Of a DNA stretch of 64,000 nt, positions 24,492 to 36,400 are shown one piece after another (within the stretch, counting starts at the first letter, position 1; each line of letters opens with the position of its first letter). A program made the position numbers and the translations under genes. The notes under the pieces were generated by a model. That model did no database searches and had not been told where the DNA came from. It saw only the letters and a list, made by a program, of their open reading frames with translations. This DNA is from Acanthochromis polyacanthus (Eukaryota; Chordata; Actinopteri; Pomacentridae): assembly GCF_021347895.1 (NCBI RefSeq), contig NC_067125.1:5598268-5662267 (forward strand), read 5' to 3'.

Positions 24492-27400
24492 GAGTGTTCC
24501 TCCTGGCAGACACACACTGTAAATGTACCTTCTCTTGGCCGGTTCTGTTACCAGAGAACTGTCACAGCATCTTGTTATTTCCCTCCTTTCACTGTTGACG
24601 CTGCCTTCCACCAGTGGATAAGTATAGCACGTAGGCATGCTGGCTGCTGTGGACTTCCTGATCCACTAATGAAAGCCTTCCGTTGTTTAGAAACGTACCA
24701 ATTATGCATTCCTGAGCTGTGTTCAGATGAAGACTGCTTATACCACTCCCATGATAAACTGAGTATATCTGTCATATCAGCTTGCAAAGACTTGAAAATA
24801 ACACTTGTTATCTCTGTGTGAATTCACCGGCCAGAGCTATTATGGAGGCCCAACCCAACTAAACGAAGGATTTATACAGTTCACAGTTTGTACAAATTAA
24901 ACCACAATAAAGCAGCTCCTTGGTTTACGATGTCCTCATGGTTACGTTGATGTCTCCCATAAATTTATTAAAAATATTGTATTCCATCATTCCGACTTAC
25001 GCCGTTTGCAACGTTAAAACAAGTTTTGTGCGGGAGTGTTTTTGCTGTACAGTGTTTTTATGTCCTAGGTTAAGTTTTTGCCACTGTGTGCACGTAGTAC
25101 GTCACGTTGTAGGAACGGAATTCCAATGGAAATCGAGACCTCTTTGTGTGGGGCTGGACTTGAATAGCTGAATATCCGAATATTCGATCGTTGTGGTGGT
25201 ATTCGAATATTAATTTTGGGATGGGAATACACCCCCAAAAATACAGAAGACGGAGATATCCATGCTAATGCTGTTAGACACCGGCACCCCTCCACCTTCC
25301 TTCCCCTCTTTGTCTCCGTATGTAGCTCTGTGGTAGACTGGTGATCTGTCCGAGTGTCTCCTGTCCTCACCCTAAGTCAGCTGGGATAGACTCCAGCCCC
25401 CTGCAACTCTAATGAGGATTAACCGGTGTGTAGATGATGGATGAATGGATGGATGGACCAGTTAGTAATTTGCAACATGCACATCAAGACTACATTCCGA
25501 CAATGTACAGTATTAAGGCCAGGTTTCTGAACTTAACTGTCCATCTGATAAAGTATACTGGCACCTTATTTGAAAGGTAGACTAGAATTCAGTCTTCAAA
25601 ATCTTCCAGAGCCTGTCACCTGGGCTTTGCTATGAATGTGCACCTGATCCGAATGTTATCAGCCCATTAAATGGCCGTTTGTCAGTGCAAACCACTCTCA
25701 CATAAATGGGCCTGTAGGGACCTACACTGTGTAGTACTGAGTGAACTGAAAGACGAAAGAGCTCCCTACTGGCCCATTTATATGAGAATGATATGCAGTG
25801 ACTGGGTAGGGATGTCTACAGTGCACTGGACACCACAGTCCATGAAAAACGCTCTCTCTACTAAATACAGAACAGCTGGAAGATTGTATCTTTATGTCCT
25901 TTCAGTTTTAAATCCCACAGAGCTCATGCATGAAAGTGTTTCTCCTGCAGACGCTCACATACACAGAGGGAAATATGTGATGCAGATCTTTGAGTCTTTT
26001 TATTGTTTTATTGGACCTCAACAGTTCTGGTTAGAGAGACTATATGCAAGATGGATCGAGAGTTAAGATCTAAATGTTGCAATCTTTCTAACAGCCAGCA
26101 GGGGGAGACTCCTCTGGTTGCAGAAATAAGTCCATTTGTATGAAAGTCTATGAGGAAAGGACCCTACTTCTCCCTTGATCCGCTACCTCAGTAAACATTT
26201 ACCTGGTGAGTTTACAGTTTCAGTCACTAATTTTAAGATTTTTTTGAATACAGCTTGATGCTCCTTTTGTAAATTATGGTCCCATTTAGAGTAAAATAGA
26301 CACTACAGCAGAGTATGTTTTAGGGCAGGGCTACCTTGTCATTGACAGGCTGCTGCTCCATCACCATATGTAATGTTGTGTTCTCAAAGCAAGGCAAGTT
26401 TATTTGTATAGCACAGTTCATACACAAGGCAATTCAAGGCGAAGAATTACATTCAGAAAAATGATTTAAAGGTAGACATACATTAAAATCATTGAAACGA
26501 AACATAAAAGTAGACATTAAGATCATAAAAGTGCTTTAAAAGACAAGAAAACAGATTGGACTTCTAAGAGAAAGCTGCAGTAAACAATGTGGGTTTGTGC
26601 CCTGATCTAAAAGATCCGACAGTTTGAACAGACCTCAGGTGTTCAGGAAGTTTGTTCCACAGGTGAGGAGCATAAAAGCTGAATGCTGCTTCACTGTCTT
26701 TGGTTCTGATTCTGGGAGCAAACAGTTAACCTCTCCCTGATGAACTGAGGGCTCTGGATGTTTCATTTTCGGTCAGATCCACGTCTTGTTCATCGCATCT
26801 GGTTTTAAAAGAGACAACATGATGACGGCCAAATTCCAAACTTGAAGCTTCAAACAGTCGTGGTGTCTATATGCATCTTTTCTGTACAGTCTATGATTCT
26901 GGCATAGCTCTAGTGTAACATAAGAATTTTTGTACCTCTATAATTATTGCTTAATTTTGTCCTTTTTAGACAATCTTGAGAAAATGTGGCCTGGGAAAGA
27001 GATTTAAATGGAAGTGGCAGCACTCACAACGCTCTAATAAATAAAAGACTGACTCTAAATCTGAGATGTAAGAAACCATTTAACTGTAGCATATAAACTG
27101 TGACTCTGTGTGTCTGACGTGAAGAAAAGTACACAGTGTGACCTGCTGTTAGATTCTGAGTGGTCCCTTCTCCTTGTCAGGGATAATTAAAATTCTAAGT
27201 AATAATGAAATTTCTGGTGCTGTTGTTCTTCGTCTCTAAATGTTCCCAGCTCTGTCTCTCTGGAGATGTTCAAATGGATCCTGCTGCTGTTCAGTGCTGC
27301 AGGTATTCGTTACACTTAGGCCCCATCCACACGAAGACAAAACGCTTAACGGTTTCAAAAACGATCGCCATAAAGACGAAGGCGTCTCAGAAAATGTGTG

Positions 27401-30400
27401 CGTCTACATGAATGCACTCGATACGCATGGAAATGCTGTAAAACACATGCCAGACCTCTAGGGGCGCTGTAACGATATGACGGAAACACGCGCAAACAGA
27501 AGAAAAAACAGTGAGTCCTTTTCCGGGGTGTATCCATCAAGTGCCGTAATGTGTCCTGGATAATTGTTTGTTCAACTTGGTGGTGATTGAGAAGAAGGAG
27601 ATTTTGCTGCAACAGGGCTAGTAGGGTCACTAGCTTCATCAGCACATTTGCTACACTGTACGCCGCCATTGTTGTTGTTGTGGCCGCGTGTGGCGCATGA
27701 AGATACGAAACTATGACGCAAGCGTATCTGAAAAGTAGCGGAGAGCCAGTAAACACGGAGCTGCGTATATGGCGTTTCAAAATCTTTCCACTCTGGAACC
27801 TGGTTTTAAAAATAATCGTTTACAGACCCCCAAAACACCGTCTTCGTGTGGATGATACGCAGATTCGGCAAGGAACTTATGCGTTTAGACCTCGGTTTGT
27901 CTTCGTGTGGACGGGGCCTTAGAGCAAAGACTCATAAAACAGCTGGAAGCAACAAACTAAACTTCAGCTCCTGTCAACGTTTTGTCAAAACCTTGAGTAC
28001 AACATTTTTTGATGGATCTTGTTAATCTTAACTGTCTGTTTTTGTCCAAGTAAAGTTCTATTTTTATAGACGTTTGAGTTTGTTATAGATGTACTATTGT
28101 AGGCCAAAGTGAATGAGACAGGTCTTTTGCGATTCTTTTCCTCTCTGTGATGTCTTTGGATCTGTATTTGTGCTGACATATGTAAAAAGTCCTCCTCAAA
28201 CACTTCTGACATTTAAAAGTTGCTGTGATCTTGTGCGTGCCTGTCCGCTGACGTGACAGCATGCAGTTCAGACTTGTGCTGTGTTGGAATTGATAGGGAA
28301 ATATTGCCATGTCCGACCTTGTAAGACTGCTATTCTAACTTTTATGGACATGTGACCAGGGTGCTCATTCAGACATGAAGCTGATGTGTTCAGTTGTAAG
28401 TTCAGAGGGTGTGTCTGAAAGGAGCGAAAATGGTGGAAATAAGTTTTCAGACACCCCATGCATTTGTGAAATGTTACAATAAGAATTACTCTTAGGTCTT
28501 CAAGTACAATTTCTTTTCGTGCAGTCACACCCAACTTACTAAAAAAATCCCCCAAAAGCCATTGAAACCTCAAAATTCATTGGCTCCATCAAAATACAAA
28601 AGAAATTTTAAATATTGGTTCATTTTGGTACCAGTGATCCATTAATGATGGTTGTGCTTTTTATTAAAAGACACAGTTTTTGTTGCAGTGCTTCGTGTCT
28701 ATATAAAACCAGCACATTTGAAAGTTCTTCAGAGACAGAAATGAAGGAAAAACAAGGAACCTAATGCAGGAAACACACATGAGGATACAAATTGTCAGCC
28801 AGGAAGGGTGCAGCTGCTGCCAGATAGCCAGGAAGTGCAGATGCAGTCCTTCAGCAGTTGGATTCACTCTGCAGAAATACAGATGAACCAAGAGCTTGGA
28901 AGACAAACCAAGATCTCGCGTCTAAGAGTTTCTTCAGCAAGAAATGATCGCATCCTGATCCACATGTGCAGTAAAACCACCAAATGACATCACAGGAGCT
29001 TCAACAGCAATGGTCAAACCTGCACTGTACATGGCCGACTTTTAGATCATGGCTTAAGACCTTAAGCCATGATCTCTCATTGACCAGGGGCTTCTTGACA
29101 GCCTTGTAGGACCCTACAAGGCTGTCAAGAAGCCCCTGATCAATGAGAGACAGAGGTTAGCCTGACATTATTGGGCCCAAACACACAAGAACTGGATAGC
29201 CTGGAATTGGAAGAAGATTCTGTGGTCAGATGAGTCCAGTTTCCATCTTCATCTTCCTGCTGGGATTAAATCTGGGTCTCTGTGGTGGTGGATGGATGCT
29301 TTTCCCCCGCACTACTTTGGTAACTCAGTCAGTAAACATTTCTGACATTAGTGTCTCTACCTCTCATTCATTGGAACCTGTTGCCATACATTTGTGCAAC
29401 CTGTACTTGCAAAGTTTGTAAAGCCAAGCTCTGCAGTGCTGCTGTCTCTTTGTGATGCCAGTCACATTCACCTGTCTGCTGTTTAGTTTTTGGCAAGCTT
29501 TCAGTCAGCCATCAGTGATGGTCCACTGACCGTCTGTCTTCAGCCAGCCGTCTTTCAGCTCCCTCCTCCTCACTGATTGGACATTTCCTGTGCCTCTCTG
29601 CCAGGCCAGCAGACGGCTTTGTGGGCCTGAGCTGCTTACTTAAAGCGGCCGACGGCTGGAGTTACAGTATCCTTTTTCAGACACTATTTATACATCTCCC
29701 AGACCCAGTCCACTGTCTGCCACCTCTGCACCCTCCCTGCCTGGGTTTCCAGTCCTCTCCTGCACCCACCCACCCATTGGCCTTCTTTTCAGTAGCAGGC
29801 CTTTATCTCCCAGTAATTTGGCTGCTGTGTCTAACTCTGGCTGCTTTACAATCTGCAGAAAGCAGCTCACACAGACAGGGCTGAAGGTTTGTGATACAGC
29901 TGTGGTTGCAGTGTGGCACCACCACATGCTGAATCTCTGATGTTTTTGTTTCGTGTTATTATGAAATGAAATCAAGTGCTGATCAGTAAAATTGGACAGG
30001 ACAGTCTTGGACATCAAACAACAAAGCTTTTTACCATTTAGATGGCTATGCATACATTTCCTGCCCCTTATTTTCTGTTTCCAAAACCAGTTAAAACCCA
30101 CATTTCCATCCTGAGGGAAAACCTCTCCTTGTAGTATTTCACCATGCTGGATCAATTAGGATTTGTGGTTAATGTTTTGTGATCAAAAGGCATTACACAC
30201 ACATAGCAATTCTTTCTTTGCTGCGTTGAGATAATTATATTTCATTCACCCTCCCAAAGTTCTTTGATTTAATTAATTGAAAATTCCACATTTTTTTCTC
30301 TGTCCTTTGAAGTTGTTCCTATTCAGGCTAATATGTTTGCTTTGGTATGAAAACTAACAAAAAGCCATATCGTGACTAAGAAACGTGTCTGCAGCAGAGG

Positions 30401-33400
30401 AGGCAGCATTGTCAGTACCGTAGTTATTGGATCACATTTCTAGGACCCTTGCCAAATTGGATTACTAGAGGAGTAAGATGTTGAAGCAAAGACCCACATT
30501 TCTGACCAAGATGGACTGTAATCATGGTGGAAATTCTGAATATGAACCAAGCTTTATTTGTTTAACATTAAAAACATTTGTAACAAGAAAACACCCAGAG
30601 AGCACAGTACTCCACCAAGGCTGTTCATTCTTCCATATGGCATTGTCAGAAACGCAGCATGTTTTTTTATTAGTTATTGATGATCAGAAATCACAACACT
30701 ATGGAATGTGGCCATTTTTGTGTACGTTATGTACGGATAATGAATCACGTGACCTAAATATGTTCCAAGTGGCAGGAATTGACGGGACTCAGAAACACAA
30801 CCACAATTTAATCAGTTGTTCCCGGTATCTGATAAGTCCTGATAAGTCCACAGCTGTGGATTTGTAGTAGGATTACAATCATGCAGGCAGCTGATGTAGT
30901 GTTCACTTGTTGTCATGGTTACAGTGACATTGTGCTGCTATCCCACAATGATACAGAAATCTGTGGATCCAGACTATAAGCTGCATCACTGCCAAAATCT
31001 AATCACTTGGTCCTTGTGTCATTTCTGACCTTCCTTGAAAATTTCTTCCAAATCCTTTGCTTTGTTTTTGAATAATGTTGCTAACAGACAGACATACACA
31101 CACAGACAAATCAACGCAAATCATCACATAACTCCACTGTGTTCCTTGGTGGAATAATAACTTCAGTTGGACAGCACTGATATGGATAGCTTGACAGAGG
31201 GGTCTGTGCTTGTCTCATTTTCAGCCTTTCAAATATCTGTTTGAAACAAACAGATTCACAACTGCATGTGATTTCATTGTTATTTTACCTAATAATTACC
31301 TAATTTTGTTAATTATACAATTTGCTCAACGTGCATCTCTTAACAACCAAGTTAAATTGCAACACAGAAAGTAGCATTTGAGGTGACTAAACCTTTAAAG
31401 CTATAATTACCTAGATGAAAGTTGTATTTTGGATGGAATGAACCTTTGAAACCATAACATGTAGTTAGAAAGTACAAGTTGGGTGGAATAAACCTCTAAA
31501 ACCATGAATGTTTAGATAGAAAGTAGTATTATAGGTTGAATAACCTACTATTTGGATGGAATCCAACTTTTAAAATAGTAAATATTTGGAATAAAGGTAG
31601 CACGTTGGATTGAGTAAACCTTTAAAACTTTAACTAGGTCCTAGTAGTGTGGGCCTACAACTGTGGTCCTGAAAGTGCAGCCTCCTGTACTGCAGACACA
31701 TAATATTGTTGTGTCATTGCCACCAGAGGACATTTTAATTGTGGTCCAATATCAGTCCTATTCACCCTGAAACCTTACTTTTTATGTTAGTAAAATGTCA
31801 GCACAGTGTAGTAGTTTCTTCTCCAGACAGTCATTTGTTGATACTTTCTCCCCTGTCTAATCTAAAACTGACAAAATCTTCATTAGAAAGACAAATAATA
31901 GCGACAAGCCATAAAACCAGTGCTGTGAGTCTTTAAACAGCCCGTAAATCTCACAGTAGTCACTCCGAACAGGAAGTTGCGTTAAGTTAGCCACAGCAAG
32001 ACAGAAAGACACGTGTACCTTCAAAATAAAGCGAAATTATTCTTATTTGAGGGTAATTGTCTGTCAGGGAGAGCTGTTACTGGATATCCTGTGCCATGCT
32101 TGAACATCTCTGTGTTGTAAAAATAGACTGGTAATGTCAGTATTGTGTCGCTTTTTAGAAAAATAATGACAATGCTTTTGTTTTTCATATTCAGTTAAAA
32201 CCAGTGGCACTATACATACGTGCCACAATGAAATGGAGGTTCTTAGCGGTGACACATTTACAACATATTGTAGTTTTGACGTTTACGATGATAAAGTGAG
32301 AGCTTTAATGTGAAGGTCAGGACCGGAAAAGCAGCGTTAGGTTTGCAGTAACTTGACGGCAGCGGGTTGTAGTGAGCAGCGGTACCCGGCAGCACCCCAA
32401 CCCCGACTGAAACATCACCGCGGTGCCGAGCCTCCATATCTCCCTCGGTGTGTGGAGCCAGACACGGCGGGGCTCCGTCACAGCCGGTGTGTTAGCGGTG
32501 TCCGGAGGATGTGGGCCTCCCGTGTGTGTCATGTAGCAGGTGAACCGCTCTGAAACTGACCGGCTCGCAGTTGTATTCCTTCATGTGAGTAACCCTACTG
32601 CTTACTGCCCGAGCTTTGGTTGAGAGAAGTGATACGAACCGGTCACACGCCAAACTCCATTAACAATCTGTCGGTTTCATGTCCACATACTTATCTGGGA
32701 GGGCACACACGTTGCAGGACAACATTACGCACTTAAATCGATTCATTTGACTTTAATTATTTATTCAGCACACAGCCGATCAATACATACGTCCTCTTCG
32801 GGAAATACAATCTTGTGTTTCTTTTGGTCACAATATCACATTATGTCCTCGTAAGGGGAGATTTAGGGAATGGCAGATGAAACCAAACGTGTGTTTATAT
32901 TTCAGCTAGCACCTAATGACGATGAAAGTAATGCCGAATTGCAGACAACCAAGCGTGTAATAAAAATAGCCCGAGTCGTGCTGCATCTGACTCGGAGCTT
33001 TGCTGGCAAGTGTGCTATGTTAAATTGCTAGAATTTTAAATGAAGTTCGGCATGGTGTACTAGAGGCGATAGTCTGTATCCCATGACATCATTGCATGGG
33101 CTTTCCCTCAGCAAACGGTTGCATTTATTTCTGTCACCCCACCCCCTGCACGTAGGAATCAAATCTGTTTGTTGTCTGTGGGAAACGGTGTGACATTGAC
33201 ATTTATGCAGAGCTTGGCTGATAATGTGTATTAATGTGGCAGCCTGCACACCGATGATTTGCATGAAAATGCATTCAGAGATAATTGTGGCCGTGCTGTC
33301 ATGAAGGCAGAGCTTCATTGTATGGCTGTGTTATTATAGGAGAGCAGGCAAAGCTGCTCTCAGCTGAACAAGCTCAGCTAATGCATTATTTGTGGAGCTT

Positions 33401-36400
33401 CTATATTTTAAAGCAGTTTTACTCGTGGGACATCTTTCTCCAGCGTCATTTCACAAGCAGATGCAATTGACCTTTCTATTTTATTCTGTTGTGCTCTCTG
33501 TTTGTGTTATCATTTGCTCCATCTCCCAGTCATTTCCAGATTTCTAATGTTAGTACATCACTGTTGGTCGGACATGACAGCTCTGTCCCTCTGCTGTCTT
33601 TTATTACCTCTCAGTGTTTGAACTCCAATTATTCTCATGTTTCCAATTAAAATGACAACAAGCCAGTGTAAACAGATTTCATTTAACATTAATAAAACCC
33701 AACCTGTGCACTGATCCCTGCCTCAAGGCCACGCTGGTGACTCTCCCACGTGGCCGTGCGTTTCTGTTGTAATAATCTACTATGCTGACATTAGAGAGAG
33801 AGACGGTTAAGATTAGATTACCCGGACTGTGTCCTACGTTGCTTTCGGGCACCACAGTAATTGGGTTATGCAGGCACATTTTCTCCTGATCCCTGTCCAA
33901 AGCACCAGGCTGTCTGTCTATCTGTTCATCTCCTCTTCTGTGGCCTTCCCTCTTTCCTCACCACTAATCCTTCCTCTACCCTCATGCTTACCTGTCTTCT
34001 ACACAAGGGTGAAAAAGTGGTGTAGATGCTGGTTTTGAGCCTGTCAAATAACCAGTTGAAATTGGGGAATTAGTTAGAGGGTGAGGGGATCTTGCAGAAC
34101 ATTTTCTTAATCGTCTGATGCAGTGCATGGAGTCTTCAGCGTGACTGTGAGGGGAATCAGACTCTTTAGATACTTTTTCCTCAAACACAAACCAAACCAG
34201 GAGGGAAAGAACATTTAACAGTCATGAAACCACCCTGATGTAGTTATGGAAAGACATGAAAAAGTCATTAAAGATAATGGCGGGCACCAGCAAATGAATA
34301 CACTTTCACTAGACTTTGCTGCCTGCTTTATCAGCCTCATTACTACCTCTGTTGCTAAGGAGAAGACGGGTAAGCTTAGGTCATCCAGCAGATTTGCGTT
34401 AGACCTTATCACAGACAGTAGGTAATCCATAGATAATGCAGTATATCACTCTCAGATTAAGAGTTATTAAATGTAGTTGAATTAAAAGCTCATGTCAGCA
34501 ATAAAGAGAACTGTGAATGTGCTCTTTTTATTGAAAGTGTTAGTGGAGGTGTGTTCATATATGATTGGCCAGCTTCCTTCGGTGACTGAGGTGGCTATTA
34601 TTGATGATTATTGATGCTTCCCTGATCTCGGTCTGAATGCGGCTTGACAACCTTTGTATGTGGTGCCTTTTGTTATGAATTAAGACACGGCCATTCCAGC
34701 TTACTGCTAATGTCAAAATATCCTCATTGTATGAATTTTTAGGACTTTTATCATAGGATAAGGGTTTGTTTGAATTCTTGAGAAGGAGAGCAGTTTTCAC
34801 TCAGTGTTGTTTGCTGGAAGCCATGTGAACATGCTGCATATTGAACCTGTACCTGAACCTTGTTTTCTCCCTTCTCCCTGCTTAGACACGGAGAGTTTGG
34901 TCAATGGGAATCACCAGGCCAGTCCAGCCCAGTCTCCCCCAGCTCCTGGAGAGAGAGTCCAGTCTGAGCACAGTGCCATCGTCAGCTCCATTGAGAAGGA
35001 CCTTCAGGAGATCATGGACTCCCTAGTCATGGATGACCCACAGCCTTCTTCTTCAGAGGCAAAAAAGCCTCCCGGAGGCCAATCCATCACCCACTCTCCA
35101 CTGTCACCCATGGTCAATGGAGGGGGCCGGTATCTGCTGTCCCCTCCTACCAGCCCAGGGGCCATGTCTGTGGGGTCCAGCTATGAGAACACATCCCCTC
35201 CTTTCTCCCCACTCTCCTCCCCCTCCGCGGCGAGCAGTGGGAGCTTTACCAGCCCGTCTCCAAGTGGAGGACCCCAGGACCAGAGTTCTTCTCTGCCACC
35301 AGTGCCTGTACGCTCCTCTAGCTACAACTTCACCACCCAGCCTCCACCTGTACCCCAGCCACGGACCATACTGCCTAACTTCAGCAGCAGTGGGGTGGGC
35401 CAGAAGGTTCAGGAAAGCCCCAGGCTGCAGAGGAAGGTCTTAACAGACACTCCTCCAAGTCCCAAGCCAAGCCGCAGAGGACTAGGCCACGATGGGTCTG
35501 AGAGCCCTCGACAGACCCCCCTTCTGTCCTCCACTGAGTCTCTCAGTAGTAGAAACATTGTGCCAAGTAGCCCCAGACTCACTCCCAAATTCCCTACCTG
35601 TCCATCGCCTTCGCCCTCCAGTCCCAGGACCAAGACCACCACGGTGCTCCAGGAAAGGCCTGCCAGCCCCTTTAGAGAGCAGACCAGTGTAGCTGATCGC
35701 TCTCTTACCTCCAGCCCATCTCGGCAGCTTTCCCAACCCACCAGAGCCTTCCAGCCTCCATTGGACCCCATTGTCCACATCATCCAAGGATCGCCTCTCC
35801 AGCAGCATCCACGTTCCCTGCAGCCCCCTGAAAGCCCTCGCATGGCTAGGAGGAACATGGAGCTGAACGGGGGCAGTGGAGGTTGCAGTAGTATGCGAGA
35901 GCTGCCTCCTCTAAGTCCCTCCATGGCAAGGAGAGGAGTCCCGGTTCTTCCAGGGGCGCTACCAGGGACAATCCCCACACTGAGGACTCCGGATAGCCCC
36001 TCTAGTCTGGGCAAGCTTGTCCCAGAGAGTCCCAGGCTTCGTCGCAAATCTGGATCCACATCAGAGGAGCCGATGTGCAGCAGAGGAATCCGAGCCCGCA
36101 GTCCATCACCTACCTCTATGATGATGGAGGGCAGTGGTGGGGCTGCTGGGGTACGGAAGGCCAGCTTTGGGAATTCCTTATCGCCTGCTTACAGTCTGGG
36201 CTCCTTGCCTGGCTCATCCCCTGTAGCCAGCCCCAGGAGCCACAGGAAGATGTCCTCAGGGAGACCCCACCCTGGAATGAGGGAGAGGAAGAACAGCATC
36301 ACGGAGATCAGCGACAACGAGGACGAGCTGCTCGAGTACCACCGACGACAGAGAGAGGAGAGGCTTCGAGAGCAGGAGATGGAGAGACTGGTGAGTCAGG

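Larger units (their letters stand above)
23528..34885 (+). other. phldb1: phldb1 intron, 11.4 kb
   Basis: Defined by phase-matched exons at both ends (donor GTACCG, acceptor TTAG). It holds a GT microsatellite, hAT, Harbinger-like, Tc1, LINE and other repeats, a minisatellite, a leader-exon-like sequence and the CpG cluster. I see nothing in 23530-24430, 25450-26385, 27919-28885, 29335-30600, 31640-32275 or 33480-34880. Confidence 0.9.

Noticed and set aside
24336..24821. 161-codon + frame over the GT microsatellite
   Set aside because: Open only because (GT)n encodes alternating Val-Cys; flanks have no recognisable domain.
29688..30155. 155-codon minus-strand frame
   Set aside because: No recognisable family and composition like surrounding intron; judged chance.
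35409..36059. 216-codon open frame on the minus strand opposite the large phldb1 exon
   Set aside because: It is the antisense shadow of a GC-rich Ser/Pro coding exon; low-complexity Gly/Leu/Arg composition and no family resemblance.
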